A stretch of 64,000 nt of DNA, taken from positions 1 to 64,000 of the forward strand of contig OOHK01000004.1 of the NCBI GenBank assembly GCA_900315845.1. Direction: 5' to 3'. Source of the DNA: Candidatus Avelusimicrobium luingense (lineage in GTDB: Bacteria > Elusimicrobiota > Elusimicrobia > Elusimicrobiales > Elusimicrobiaceae). How positions within the stretch are numbered: position 1 is the first letter of the stretch; each line of letters opens with the position of its first letter. The notes below the pieces were generated by a model. It was given only the letters and a program-made list of their open reading frames with translations, made no database searches and had not been told where the DNA came from. Positions 46,562-56,278 of the stretch are shown piece by piece. The position numbers and the translations under genes are program-made.

Positions 46562-47698
46562 TTAAAATTTGCTCTTGCTGTATAATCCGTTTTCGCAAGA
46601 TAAAAATCCTTGTACTTCCAGTTCAAATAACAGTCCTGCCGTTTCGGGCACGTCGGCTTGTAGGGCTTCGGCTACTTGGTCTAAACTGCAACTGCCCGTG
46701 CCGATAATTTCCATCACTTGCTTGGCGCGCGGCGACAAAGTTTCCTGCGGTTTTACCGGTGTATCTTCCACACGTTCAAAAAACCGCGGGTCTAACCCAA
46801 AGCGGGACTCTTGTGGTATATAGTCTAGTATATCTGCGACGGAAGTTACAACCCCCGCCCCTTGGCGAATGAGCATATTAGGCCCGCCCGACTGTGGGCT
46901 GTCTATCGGGCCGGGGACGGCTAAAACGTCTTTTCCCATTTCTAACGCCAGTTTAGCTGTAATGAGTGCGCCTGATTTTACTTCGCCTTCAATAACGACG
47001 ACCGGTTGCGATAAAGCCGCAATAATACGGTTTCGGCGCGGAAAGTGAAATGCATTTGGCGGACTGTGAAAAGGAAGTTCGGAAATAACTGCACCGCCCT
47101 GTTCTAATAACGCTTTTTCCAAGGCGCGGTTTTCCGCCGGATAACACCGCCCGATACCGGTGCCGATTACGGCAATAGTCGGTTTTTTAAGGCGCACACA
47201 GGCGGCGTGGCACTCGCTGTCAATGCCGCGGGCAAGCCCACTGACAACCGTTACCCCGCATTGGGCGAGTTCTTCGCCAAGTTTGCGTGCTACCCGGCGG
47301 CCGTAAGGTGTAATTTTGCGCGTGCCGACCAGTGCCGCGCACGCGTGCGCTTCCGGCGGCAATTTGCCTAGTACATAAATGGCTAGCGGTGCTTCTTTAC
47401 AATTGCGTAATGATTGCGGATATTCATCATCTTCCGGCAGATAAATATGTCCGCCCAGTGCGGCGGTTTTATCCCATTCTTCTTGCGGGTTAACGGAAAA
47501 AGCCGCTTGTAATAATTTAGCGGCAGTAGCGGGGTTCAAATTGGCTTGCGCGGCTAATGTTTGGGCATCTTGACGCAAAATTTCTTGCGCGGAGCCGAAA
47601 ATTTCAATCAGCCGTTCCAACCAGTCGGCCCGTAAATATAAAAAGGCATTTAATTGGATACGCGCTAAGCGTTCCGCAGATGAAATGGATGGGTTCAT
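46562..47698 (-). CDS. dprA: DNA-processing protein DprA
   Basis: 378 residues. Rossmann-like DprA core: LVGTRKITPYGRRVA, VVSGLARGIDSECH, GCYPAEN-like GRCYPAENRAL, SELPFHSPPNAFHFPRRNRIIAALS and VPGPIDSPQSGGPNMLIRQGA. The C-terminal winged-helix domain (from about 310) is present. Loads RecA on incoming single-stranded DNA during transformation. Directly follows comM with a 4-bp overlap, a natural pairing for DNA uptake processing. Confidence 0.95.
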   Translation of the reverse strand: MNPSISSAERLARIQLNAFLYLRADWLERLIEIFGSAQEILRQDAQTLAAQANLNPATAAKLLQAAFSVNPQEEWDKTAALGGHIYLPEDDEYPQSLRNCKEAPLAIYVLGKLPPEAHACAALVGTRKITPYGRRVARKLGEELAQCGVTVVSGLARGIDSECHAACVRLKKPTIAVIGTGIGRCYPAENRALEKALLEQGGAVISELPFHSPPNAFHFPRRNRIIAALSQPVVVIEGEVKSGALITAKLALEMGKDVLAVPGPIDSPQSGGPNMLIRQGAGVVTSVADILDYIPQESRFGLDPRFFERVEDTPVKPQETLSPRAKQVMEIIGTGSCSLDQVAEALQADVPETAGLLFELEVQGFLSCENGLYSKSKF

Positions 47699-49233
47699 AC
47701 GTCAGCCACTCCTTTGCGGTCTAACGGGCGGTATTGCATCACTTCTATTAAATGTTTGGTTTCAATATTTTCGCTGCCTTCCAAATCGGCAATGGTGCGG
47801 GCTGTTTTCAAAATTTTATCTAAACTGCGTGCGCTTAAACCGAATTTGCGCATGGCGGCTTCTAAAATAGTATCCGCCCCCGGCGGTAGCGGACAAAATG
47901 CCTTGAGTTGTGCGGGAGTCATGAAGGCATTTGCGGTAGTGGTTGTGCCGGCAAAACGCTTGCGCTGAATTTCCCGCGCTTTTAATACGCGCTCGCGGAT
48001 TTGGGCGGATGTTTCGCCTTCGCTGTGTTTGTTCCAATCGGTATATTTTACGGGGTTCAAATTAACGGTTAAATCAATGCGGTCCAACAACGGGCCCGAA
48101 ATGCGCGATTTGTAACGGTTGATTTGCATGGGCGTACACGTGCACGGCTTTAAGGGGTTTCCTAAATTGCCGCACGGACACGGGTTCATGGCCGCTACCA
48201 GCGTAAAACGTGCCGGATACGAAACGGTTTCTTTCGCGCGAGAAATGGTTACTTGTCCGTTTTCCAACGGCTCGCGCAATACTTCCAGCGACGAACGGGA
48301 AAATTCGGCAAATTCGTCTAAAAACAACACTCCGTTATGCGCCAGCGACACTTCGCCCGGGCGCGGATTAGAACCGCCGCCGATTAAAGCCACATCGGAA
48401 ATGGTATGGTGCGGATCGCGAAACGGACGTTGCGTTAGGAGTTTGCTTTTGCCCATCAAGTTGCAAATAGAATAAATTTTGGTAATCTCTAACGCTTCTT
48501 CTTGCGTAAGGGGAGGCAAAATACCGGGGAAACGTTTGGCAAGCATGCTTTTACCCGTACCGGGCAACCCGATCATCAGCACATTATGTCCGCCGGCAGC
48601 GGCAATTTCTAAGGCACGTTTGGCTAATGCTTGGCCTTTAACATCCGAAAAATCTAATTCCGTTTGCGGGGCTGTTTCTTCCTGCGGAATAAATTGGATT
48701 TTAACAGCCGTTTCATCTATGCGCTCTTCCAAATAATCTACCAGTTCCCGCAGTGTGTGCGGCGTAATGAACGGGGCGGCTGACACTTGCCCTTCTAATA
48801 CATTTTGCGGGGGGATAACGGCTGTTTTGTTGAGTTTCTTGCATGAAATCAACATGGGCAGTACGCCCGCGCAAGGGCGCAACGAGCCATCCAGTGCCAG
48901 TTCCCCAAGGACTAAAAATCGGGATAATTTTTGGGTAGCGTTAGCAGAGAGTTGGTCGCTGGCGGCCAATATGCCCAGCGCAATCGGCAAGTCAAAATGG
49001 GTGCCGCTTTTGCGTAGTTCGGCCGGCCCTAAATTAACGGTAATGCGTTTGGATGGAAAATCAAAACCGCTATTACGTACGGCAGCGGTTACGCGGTCTT
49101 TACTTTCTCGCACTTCAATATCCGGCAATCCCACCACGGAAAGCGAAGGAAGCCCCGGCGCAATATCAACTTCTACCGAGACTTCAAACCCTTCTATCCC
49201 TTTAATGGCTCCTGTACGGATATTGGCTAACAT
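47695..49233 (-). CDS. comM: Mg-chelatase-like AAA+ ATPase ComM (YifB)
   Basis: 512 residues. N-terminal ChlI-like domain (VDIAPGLPSLSVVGLPDIEV) then AAA+ core with Walker A GLPGTGKSMLAKRF, Walker B VLFLDEFAEFS, sensor region and a C-terminal Mg_chelatase_C domain. ComM is a branch-migration helicase that helps integrate DNA in transformation (family knowledge). Coupled to dprA. Starts 2 bp after the upstream lipoprotein gene. Confidence 0.95.
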   Translation of the reverse strand: MLANIRTGAIKGIEGFEVSVEVDIAPGLPSLSVVGLPDIEVRESKDRVTAAVRNSGFDFPSKRITVNLGPAELRKSGTHFDLPIALGILAASDQLSANATQKLSRFLVLGELALDGSLRPCAGVLPMLISCKKLNKTAVIPPQNVLEGQVSAAPFITPHTLRELVDYLEERIDETAVKIQFIPQEETAPQTELDFSDVKGQALAKRALEIAAAGGHNVLMIGLPGTGKSMLAKRFPGILPPLTQEEALEITKIYSICNLMGKSKLLTQRPFRDPHHTISDVALIGGGSNPRPGEVSLAHNGVLFLDEFAEFSRSSLEVLREPLENGQVTISRAKETVSYPARFTLVAAMNPCPCGNLGNPLKPCTCTPMQINRYKSRISGPLLDRIDLTVNLNPVKYTDWNKHSEGETSAQIRERVLKAREIQRKRFAGTTTTANAFMTPAQLKAFCPLPPGADTILEAAMRKFGLSARSLDKILKTARTIADLEGSENIETKHLIEVMQYRPLDRKGVADV

Positions 49234-49235
49234 AA

Positions 49236-50345
49236 TTAGTTAAAACTCAACACAATGCCGGACGGAGTAGTTGAAACTACCGTAAAATTTGTATTGTATT
49301 TGCGAATAATTTTAGCGGTCAATTCTTCCGATGTGGAGGTGTTGGCCGATATATCAAATTGGGCGCTGGAGTTAGCATAGCGTACCAAATTGAAATCTTC
49401 AATTTCACGCAATTCTTTCAAGATATCTTGCAGTTGTTTAAGCCGTTCAATCGTTTTGACATCTTTAACGGTTAAGTGAAAAACTTTGGCGGAATTGATA
49501 GCGGCATTGACAGGTTCAATGAGTTGTTTGGCGGCATTTTCACACGCAGCGGAAATAGATTTTTGGGCCGCAATTTCCGGCAACGGATCCAAACCGCTTT
49601 GCTGTTGCGCTCCTTCTGCTACGACGGCATAATTGTTAGTCGCATACACACGAATATTAGCGCGCGCACGGTACGTTTTGAACGGAGAGACCGTAGCGGT
49701 GGCTAAATTTTCCAACGGATTGGTAGCCGTGTCGGCAACAATTAAAAAGCGGGCGCCTTCCGTGCGGGCTTTATCAATAGTCGGGTTGGGGTTGTCTATA
49801 TTATTTTGGCTTAAATTATCCCCATTGACCAATGCAAACGGTTGCGCTTTTAAGGCGCGGTAAATGGCTTGTTTGCAATCTTGGCGCAGGGAAACTTCCT
49901 CACCTACTGTTTCGTGTGAAGCCACGATAATGGTCGTTTTTTTAGCGAAGGAATCGGCTTCCGATTGTTTGATGATGTCGCCAATGTCTTTGACTAACAC
50001 CATGGCTTTGAGTTTAGTGTAATACTCATCGCCTTTGCGATAGGCCTTTTGTACGTGGCTGTGCCGAATAAACCCGGCCGATTTAGAGGTGATTTTATCT
50101 TCTACGATTTGGGCTTGATCAACGGTAGTAGCCGAAGAAATAAATACCCCCGCTACTTTTTCTACGGCGGCTTTTTGGGCGGCTAAAATACCGTCTTTTT
50201 TCATTTGCCGCAAGTTGTTTTCATCATACGGTACTAATGATTCGGCGATAACATATTCGCCTTCGCCTTTCGGGCCGATACGCCAAGCACTGCAGGCGGT
50301 TAAAGTAAGTAGAACAGTTAATACAAAAGCCAGTTGTTTTTTCAT
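49236..50345 (-). CDS. FlgT-N-like/LPP20-associated lipoprotein
   Basis: 369 residues. Lipobox LTLTACSAW (Cys near 18). The segment from about 35 (AESLVPYDENNLRQMKKDGILAAQ... AVEKVAGVFISS) resembles the N-terminal domain of FlgT; a middle segment looks like a CsgG-type nucleotide-free Rossmann region, and the C-terminal end (NFTVVSTTPSGIVLSFN) resembles a third FlgT-like domain. No flagellar genes are seen, so the role is probably not flagellar. Overlaps the LPP20-like gene by 4 bp. Function unknown. Confidence 0.6.
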   Translation of the reverse strand: MKKQLAFVLTVLLTLTACSAWRIGPKGEGEYVIAESLVPYDENNLRQMKKDGILAAQKAAVEKVAGVFISSATTVDQAQIVEDKITSKSAGFIRHSHVQKAYRKGDEYYTKLKAMVLVKDIGDIIKQSEADSFAKKTTIIVASHETVGEEVSLRQDCKQAIYRALKAQPFALVNGDNLSQNNIDNPNPTIDKARTEGARFLIVADTATNPLENLATATVSPFKTYRARANIRVYATNNYAVVAEGAQQQSGLDPLPEIAAQKSISAACENAAKQLIEPVNAAINSAKVFHLTVKDVKTIERLKQLQDILKELREIEDFNLVRYANSSAQFDISANTSTSEELTAKIIRKYNTNFTVVSTTPSGIVLSFN

Positions 50346-50791
50346 TTCTTTTGCTCCGGCTCAATTCCGGCTTGTTTAAGCGCGGCGCGGTTTACCCGCA
50401 TAATTACACTGCATCCGCCATCGTCTAAATATTCGGTGGAAATGAGTTCCATGTGTTGAATAAGCCCTTGTGCGGATGTTTCCACGGTACTGCCAACGGA
50501 AACGGCATCTACTACTTGCACGTGGCTATCTAATTGGGCCCCGTACAAAATTTCGGTAGCACGTTGGTAGGCATGCGCAATGGCTGCTTCACGACTCATG
50601 ATGCGGCGTTGTGAATCGCTGGTGTGGGCGGGATTAACCGCACCCAAGCCGCGAACCCACAAATAATCGTTCGTTAGTAACATATCATTGAAAGACGGGG
50701 CAATTTTTCCGTCTTTGACGGCTGTTTTTAAGCCGGAAGAGCAGGCTCCCAAACAAATTAAGGATACGAACAGACAGAATATTTTTTTCAT
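50342..50791 (-). CDS. LPP20-like lipoprotein
   Basis: 149 residues. Lipobox ICLGACSS (Cys near 17), then an LPP20-type domain with MSREAAIAHAYQRATEIL and a C-terminal VIMRVNRAALKQAG. Predicted outer- or inner-membrane lipoprotein. Next to the FlgT-like lipoprotein, with which it probably acts. Starts 3 bp after the DnaA-like gene. Function unknown. Confidence 0.7.
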   Translation of the reverse strand: MKKIFCLFVSLICLGACSSGLKTAVKDGKIAPSFNDMLLTNDYLWVRGLGAVNPAHTSDSQRRIMSREAAIAHAYQRATEILYGAQLDSHVQVVDAVSVGSTVETSAQGLIQHMELISTEYLDDGGCSVIMRVNRAALKQAGIEPEQKK

Positions 50792-50794
50792 AAA

Positions 50795-53700
50795 TTATCT
50801 CAACAATTCGGCGATTACCTTTACATACGTGCTAGGCAAACGCATGGCTTCGGTATTGATAACACCGCAGCGGATAAGCATAATTTCCAACATATGCGTT
50901 AAAATATCATAGAAGTTTTCGCGCACAGACGGTTCGCATACGTTTAAGGCGGGCCCTAAAATCACGGCTCCGTGTAATTTTTTGTTATCACACAAGTTGG
51001 CAATTTTAAAGGCCGACGAAATGATATTTTCAGTAGAGTATGACGAGCGTACCGCAATATCAAACCCACCGCTAATACCTAATTCTTTGGCGCGTTGTTC
51101 CAAGGCATAAACCATCCAGTTCATCGCGCTGGAATTATTGCTCGGGTAGAAGAAACCGATGCGTCCCCATTCGCCGTTTCCTACGGTGCTGATAGAGGAA
51201 ATAGAGGCAGGTTCTTTGGTTAATAATTCGCTGTTGGGGTCTTCTCCGGTCGTAGCAAGTAATTTTTCCAACATATCCGCTTGGGAGCGTTGGGATTCGT
51301 CTATGTGTGGGAAAATTAAATTTTCCAACACTTTCAGCCGGTGAATACTGCGTTTGATGGCACTAAGCGTCATGTGTGTATCGTTAAAGAATTGGGAAAT
51401 TTGGGCATCGGTTAAATCTACGCCGTTTCCCATGAGCATTGTTTTAACGATTTTGAAATGAGAATGCCCGCTGGCTGCCTTGAGTTCGGAGATCCAACCG
51501 GAGTCTAAATGGAATTGGATTAAATCTTCCAATTTGCCTAAACTTTCCGGCGGATATTTAGACGTTACCACAATTTGTTTTTGTTCTTTCAAAAATTTAT
51601 TAAGTAATTTTGAAATGTGGGCGCGGTTTTGTTCGTTAATAGCAAGCAAGTGGATATCGTCAATCAAAAGCACTTTGACGGTGTCCATAAATTTTTCAAA
51701 TTTTTCCATGTTGCCTTCCAGCGCATAGCGTTGGATACCGCGGGATAAACGCACCCCGTTGGTCATGAAAATATTTTCTTGCCCGAATTTCTTAGAGAAC
51801 CCATACGCCATCGCGTTTAAGAAGTGGGTTTTACCGGTCCCTGTTGTTCCGTGGAACACAAGCGGGTTATACATTTTGCCCGGATTATCCAATACGGAAA
51901 TAGCGGTAGCGTGTGCAAAACGGTTGACGGACAATACCAAATTTTCCAAGGTATATGTCGGAAGTAACGGCACTTCCAACGGCCAATTGTGTTTTTTGAG
52001 TTCCGAAAGAGGTAATTCAATGGAATAGTCAATTGTTTTTGTTTTTTCCATAGGATCATTTTCTTCCGGGATTTGGGGAGCCGGAGTGGCGGATGCGCTC
52101 GGCATTTCCGGCATGGAAGATTGTTGCAAAGAAGGCATAGCCGGTGCCGGTATAGGGGCAGCGGGTTGCTCAACTGCCGGTATGGCTGGCGGAGCCGGAG
52201 GCGTTGTCATCTCTGCCGGGGCTATTGGAGCCGTCGGTGCCACCGGGGCTGCAGGCGCTACCGGTGCTTGGGGCGGTTGAACCGCGGGTGGCGGAGGAAC
52301 CGGCGCACTCGGCGCAACGGGTTTGGGTGCAGCAGGTGGAGTAACTGACGGAATAACAATTTTTTTAGGCATAATAGGAGTCCTCGGTGTAGTCGGAGCC
52401 GGGGCAACCGGTTCGGCAGATGGTGTTTGCTCTCGCAGACGTAAAATAGTTTTACCTGACGGTGCCGTTTTTAAGGGTTCTTCTTCAGGTTGCGGCACAG
52501 CAACGGGTGCCGGAGTAACAATAGATTCAGGTTGTTCCGCAATAGGAGCATCCTGTGTTGGAGTAGCGGGCGGTTGCTGTGGCGTCCGCAGGTGTAAAAT
52601 TGTTTTTCCCGATGGGGCCTTTTGATCCGATACGGCCGGTTTTTGTTCGGTTATTTTTGGCTCGGTGATCGGTTCAATGTCCGGTGTGATTTCCGAAGTG
52701 CCGACTTGGGCGGCCTTTTTGGGGGCGAGAATAGGAATTTCCGGCATGGATATTTCCGGTTTTTGCGCTTTGGGTGCCGCAGCGGGTGCCTTTTGTTCAG
52801 CCGGTTGCGGTTCAAGTATCGGTTGTGGCGTAACATCTAAATCGTCCGGGATATCAATGCGCGTCATATCTTTGGTATCAACAGAAACTTCTTCCGATTC
52901 TTCGTCGTCATCTTCTTGGGTGGAAATAGTAGAAACTTCATACATGGGATTTTGCGAATTTTCTTCGGTCAGCGTATCCATGTTTTCCGGTACGTCCGGT
53001 GTTTGCGGTGTCAATTCTTTTTCCGTATGTTGCGATTTGGCAAACTGGGAACGCATGACTTCGGTGCTGATAGTCGCCTCTAAATTGAAGGTTTTTTCCA
53101 AAGATTCCACTTCACGGCTTGAAGCATCCGAGTCTTCTGTATGCGGTGTAATATCGGGCAGATTGTCCTGACCGTTTTGGGTGACGAGTTCCGCCGGCGG
53201 GACCGTATTTTCTAATTTCATTTCTTCCGGTACCGGGCAAGGCACATGCGTAATGGCATCTACGCGGATAGTTTCTTCCGTATCCGGTTGGATGCTTTGT
53301 ACGGATAAATCTTTGAGTAACGAAGATGTTTTTAATACTTCTTGTTCTACGGCGTTTTGTTCGGGTAATGTTTCCGCCATAGCGTTGAGTTGGTCTAAAT
53401 CTAAAATGCTGGTTTGGTCTTTGATTTTTTGGTCAAAGATATTAAATCCGTTTCCCGCACCGGAAGCATTTTCTGCTTGATCCAGTTTTTTATCGCGAGC
53501 CGTTTGTGATGATTTGTCGGCCTTAATCTTATTGACATCCAAAAACATATCGTATTTGGTCTCTGCCGAGAAAATATCCTGTAACGGCATTTTGCCAAGT
53601 AGCGTATCTTCCATATCTTTAATCAACATATCTTTATCGCTAAAAGGCAAATCGTTGGAATCGGCTTGTTCTTCTTCCTGGGGGGCATCTTTGTCTTGGA

Positions 53701-54115
53701 ACACTTCTTCCAAAGAGGCGGCCCCGGAATCGGTGGGGGTATTATTACTGCTTAAAAAACTGTCTTGCGGGTTAATGTCCACTTGCGGTGTGTTTTCTTT
53801 AGCGGCAGAGTCGTTTGTTTGCCCGTTAAATAGCGGGCTGCCCAGATTTCCTCCGGCGGCAAATTCATTGATTTTACCTGATTGGGCAACTACTTCCCGC
53901 ACAGCGGTACGAATTTTTTCTAAGGTAGTTTCATCTAAATTAGATGGCAAACCGAAAGCATAGGTAAACGGCGCTTGGGCGGCTTTGGGCGTTTGCACAT
54001 AGCCGGCTAATTTACGCGCAATTAAACGGACGTCTTGCTCGGTTCCGTCTATTACAAGTGTAAATGCGTTTCCGATGGAGTTGCTTTGCGAAATAATATC
54101 CCAATTCGTAATCAT
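50795..54115 (-). CDS. Giant DnaA-like AAA+ ATPase with disordered Pro/Ala-rich linker
   Basis: 1,106 residues. A small N-terminal domain (about 1-75) precedes a long acidic, then Pro/Ala/Gln-rich, low-complexity linker (about 100-700) holding two copies of PSGKTIL(H/R)LR (about 499 and 551). The AAA+ core (about 715-960) is DnaA-like: Walker [15 protein letters not shown] near 755, Walker [11 protein letters not shown] near 815, sensor 1 IVVTSKYPP, a lid ending [13 protein letters not shown]. The usual DnaA domain IV HTH is not seen; a different C-terminal domain (about 1000-1106) has [18 protein letters not shown]. No signal or membrane segment. Overlaps deoC by 4 bp. Replication initiator is unlikely; its role is unknown. 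Confidence 0.75.
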   Translation of the reverse strand: MITNWDIISQSNSIGNAFTLVIDGTEQDVRLIARKLAGYVQTPKAAQAPFTYAFGLPSNLDETTLEKIRTAVREVVAQSGKINEFAAGGNLGSPLFNGQTNDSAAKENTPQVDINPQDSFLSSNNTPTDSGAASLEEVFQDKDAPQEEEQADSNDLPFSDKDMLIKDMEDTLLGKMPLQDIFSAETKYDMFLDVNKIKADKSSQTARDKKLDQAENASGAGNGFNIFDQKIKDQTSILDLDQLNAMAETLPEQNAVEQEVLKTSSLLKDLSVQSIQPDTEETIRVDAITHVPCPVPEEMKLENTVPPAELVTQNGQDNLPDITPHTEDSDASSREVESLEKTFNLEATISTEVMRSQFAKSQHTEKELTPQTPDVPENMDTLTEENSQNPMYEVSTISTQEDDDEESEEVSVDTKDMTRIDIPDDLDVTPQPILEPQPAEQKAPAAAPKAQKPEISMPEIPILAPKKAAQVGTSEITPDIEPITEPKITEQKPAVSDQKAPSGKTILHLRTPQQPPATPTQDAPIAEQPESIVTPAPVAVPQPEEEPLKTAPSGKTILRLREQTPSAEPVAPAPTTPRTPIMPKKIVIPSVTPPAAPKPVAPSAPVPPPPAVQPPQAPVAPAAPVAPTAPIAPAEMTTPPAPPAIPAVEQPAAPIPAPAMPSLQQSSMPEMPSASATPAPQIPEENDPMEKTKTIDYSIELPLSELKKHNWPLEVPLLPTYTLENLVLSVNRFAHATAISVLDNPGKMYNPLVFHGTTGTGKTHFLNAMAYGFSKKFGQENIFMTNGVRLSRGIQRYALEGNMEKFEKFMDTVKVLLIDDIHLLAINEQNRAHISKLLNKFLKEQKQIVVTSKYPPESLGKLEDLIQFHLDSGWISELKAASGHSHFKIVKTMLMGNGVDLTDAQISQFFNDTHMTLSAIKRSIHRLKVLENLIFPHIDESQRSQADMLEKLLATTGEDPNSELLTKEPASISSISTVGNGEWGRIGFFYPSNNSSAMNWMVYALEQRAKELGISGGFDIAVRSSYSTENIISSAFKIANLCDNKKLHGAVILGPALNVCEPSVRENFYDILTHMLEIMLIRCGVINTEAMRLPSTYVKVIAELLR

Positions 54116-54756
54116 TTTCCCTCTACAATTGCAATACCGCTACTGGCCCCGATGCGAGTCGCTCCGGCGGCGGTCATCGCGTCGTAATCGGCGCGTGTAC
54201 GTACTCCGCCCGAAGCCTTTACCTGCATGGTCGGCGCAATAGATTTACGCATGAGTGCCACATCGTTAACGGTGGCTCCGCCCCCTACAAATCCGGTGGA
54301 CGTTTTGACAAAATCGGCTTGGGCTTTGGTGGCCAGTTCGCAGGCTTTGATTTTTTCTTCATCTGTCAGTTGCGATGTTTCCAAAATCACTTTAAGCACT
54401 TTGCCCGCACACGCTTGGCGTACGGCTTGTATATCGGCCAACACTATCTCATATTCTTTGGCCCGCAACGCACCGATGTTAATTACCATGTCAATTTCGT
54501 CTGCGCCGTTTTTGACGGCTTCCGCCGTTTCATAGGCTTTGACGGCAGTTGTGTTTGCTCCGAGCGGAAAACCGATAACGGTGCATACCTTAACAGGGCT
54601 GCCGCCGAGTAATTCTTTGGCGTAAGACACCCAAAACGGATTGACACATACGCTGCAAAAGCCGTACTGTTTGGCTTCTTCACACAAGCGGCGAATATCT
54701 GACCGCGTGGCGGCAGACTTTAAGAGCGTATGGTCAATGTGTTGGGCGACGGTCAT
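54112..54756 (-). CDS. deoC: Deoxyribose-phosphate aldolase
   Basis: 214 residues. Schiff-base Lys at K151 in FVKTSTGF, substrate-binding motifs [19 protein letters not shown] and the C-terminal [15 protein letters not shown]. Splits deoxyribose-5-phosphate to glyceraldehyde-3-phosphate and acetaldehyde. The frame opens 32 codons upstream inside tpiA, but ATG 54756 lies 1 bp past the tpiA stop (TAATATG) and starts the barrel. Its product GAP feeds the TpiA step encoded just upstream. Confidence 0.95.
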   Translation of the reverse strand: MTVAQHIDHTLLKSAATRSDIRRLCEEAKQYGFCSVCVNPFWVSYAKELLGGSPVKVCTVIGFPLGANTTAVKAYETAEAVKNGADEIDMVINIGALRAKEYEIVLADIQAVRQACAGKVLKVILETSQLTDEEKIKACELATKAQADFVKTSTGFVGGGATVNDVALMRKSIAPTMQVKASGGVRTRADYDAMTAAGATRIGASSGIAIVEGK

Positions 54757-54757
54757 A

Positions 54758-55513
54758 TTAGTTAAAGTTAATAATACGCGCGAATTTTTCCGCAATAAGC
54801 GATTGGCCGCCAACGAGCGCACCGTCCACATCGGGTTTAGCCATAATTTCATCTACGTTCGTATCTTTGACGCTGCCGCCGTACAAAATGCGGGTGGCTT
54901 GGGCGAATTTATCGCTATACGTTTTGGCTAAATACGCGCGGATAGCCGCATGCACTTCTTGCGCTTGTTCGGGCGTGGCGGTTTTGCCGGTGCCGATGGC
55001 CCATACGGGTTCATACGCAATAATAATGCCGTTTAATTGTTCTTCGGTGAAATTGGCAAGTCCGTTTTTAAGTTGGCCTTCAATCACTTGCATGGTTTTT
55101 CCGGCTTCGCGTTCTTGCAAGGTTTCACCGACGCAGAAAATTACTTTTAATCCGTGGCGCATGGCGGCGGCTACTTTTTTATTTAAAATTTCATCGGTAT
55201 CGCCGAACACACTGCGGCGTTCGCTGTGACCGATTAAGGTAAGAGTGGCACCTGCATCTTTGGCTTGGATAGGGGAAACGGCAGACGTAAAAGCACCTTT
55301 ATCTTCCCAGTGTACATCTTGCGCGGCTACTTGAATTTCGCTGTCTTTGGTAAGACGGGTAACAATGTGTAACGATGTATAAGACGGAGCGACGATAATT
55401 TCCGCATGGTTTTTATTTCCGGCTTTGGTAAGCGCGGTAACAAGCGCGGCGGCTTCGGTAATAGTATTGTGCATCTTCCAGTTTCCGGCAATGATGGGAG
55501 TTCGTTGTGTCAT
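54758..55513 (-). CDS. tpiA: Triosephosphate isomerase
   Basis: 251 residues. Catalytic Lys in GNWKMHNT, His in IGHSERR, Glu in [18 protein letters not shown], and [11 protein letters not shown]. Interconverts glyceraldehyde-3-phosphate and dihydroxyacetone phosphate. Start ATG 55513 has AGAGGAA before it; the 22 codons upstream do not belong to the fold. First gene of the operon that runs to lptD. Confidence 0.96.
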   Translation of the reverse strand: MTQRTPIIAGNWKMHNTITEAAALVTALTKAGNKNHAEIIVAPSYTSLHIVTRLTKDSEIQVAAQDVHWEDKGAFTSAVSPIQAKDAGATLTLIGHSERRSVFGDTDEILNKKVAAAMRHGLKVIFCVGETLQEREAGKTMQVIEGQLKNGLANFTEEQLNGIIIAYEPVWAIGTGKTATPEQAQEVHAAIRAYLAKTYSDKFAQATRILYGGSVKDTNVDEIMAKPDVDGALVGGQSLIAEKFARIINFN

Positions 55514-55671
55514 AATTAAAATTCCTCTGTAATATATAAAGTAATGGCCTCTCGCTTGTTGGGGCGAGACTCCTTCCATTAAATACTATCATAAAATAGG
55601 GCAAAAAGAAAAGTTAAATTTAGGTTATGGATAAAAATTTTTAGTTTTTTTGTCTGCTTGCAAGGAAAAAC

Positions 55672-55702
55672 TTGATTTGTTTTTTTTGCTAGATTTTATA
55701 AA
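55672..55702 (+). promoter_or_regulatory. Probable promoter of pilin-like gene 4
   Basis: TTGATT (55672-55677) and TATAAA (55697-55702), spacer 19 bp or 17 bp if TTTATA is used, about 31 bp before the ATG. The gap from 55514 also holds the tpiA leader; I see nothing else there. Confidence 0.4.
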
Positions 55703-55733
55703 ATAAAGCAAGGAAACAAAAAAGGAGATAACT

Positions 55734-56216
55734 ATGGAAAACAATCGGGCTTTTACGCTTATTGAATTATTGGTCGTTGTACTTATTATCGGCATTTTGG
55801 CGGCGGTGGCGTTGCCACAATACAATAAGGCAGTGCTCAAAAGTAGGGTGGCGCAAGTGCTTTCCTATATGAAAACAGTGAAAAATGCCGAGGAAGTGTA
55901 TTATTTAGCCAATGGTACCTATACGGCGGATATGGAAGAAATAGCGGTAGAAGGCGGTTTGCCTTCCGGGTGGACATTGGAATTAATTGCTACGGGTGTG
56001 AGTGCTGGAACTGTTCATGCAAATATGTATCAAGGGAGTACATTATTGATGGATATTGTAACCAGTTTTGACCACCGCAGTGATAAACCGGAATGGGCAG
56101 GAATGACTTATTGTTATGTGCCTAAAAACACCATGTACGAAAAGGTTTGTAAAAGTTATGGGTCGGTTTTACCAAATGGAGACGATGGAAGTTATATACG
56201 GTATCAAATATACTAA
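55734..56216 (+). CDS. Type IV pilin-like protein 4
   Basis: 160 residues. Leader MENNRA then [32 protein letters not shown], with Glu+5 and the hydrophobic spine; a short globular domain with a C-terminal Cys pair. AAGGAG lies 7 nt before the ATG. Single-gene unit with its own terminator. The N-terminal 25 residues are almost identical to the other three, while the globular parts differ. Confidence 0.9.
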   Translation: MENNRAFTLIELLVVVLIIGILAAVALPQYNKAVLKSRVAQVLSYMKTVKNAEEVYYLANGTYTADMEEIAVEGGLPSGWTLELIATGVSAGTVHANMYQGSTLLMDIVTSFDHRSDKPEWAGMTYCYVPKNTMYEKVCKSYGSVLPNGDDGSYIRYQIY

Positions 56217-56218
56217 AA

Positions 56219-56260
56219 TATCCCTGCCTTTGCTTATACAGCAAGTAGCGGGGGATTTTT
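56219..56260 (+). terminator. Terminator of pilin-like gene 4
   Basis: Interrupted stem ATCCCTGC...TTGCT / AGCAA...GCGGGGGAT, then T5. Confidence 0.75.
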
Positions 56261-56278
56261 ACAATTTGTGTTAACTTA

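Noticed and set aside
52073-53480. Several open frames on the plus strand rich in Gly, Arg, Ser or Val opposite the DnaA-like gene
   Set aside because: They are shadows of the Pro/Ala-rich linker codons; no ribosome sites, no family match, and the minus-strand frame is intact.
50795-54115. Calling the AAA+ gene dnaA
   Set aside because: It lacks the DnaA HTH, is more than twice the usual length and is not in an origin-type neighbourhood.
54757-54852. Longer DeoC start inside tpiA
   Set aside because: The added residues do not fit the aldolase fold; TAATATG coupling explains the ATG at 54756.
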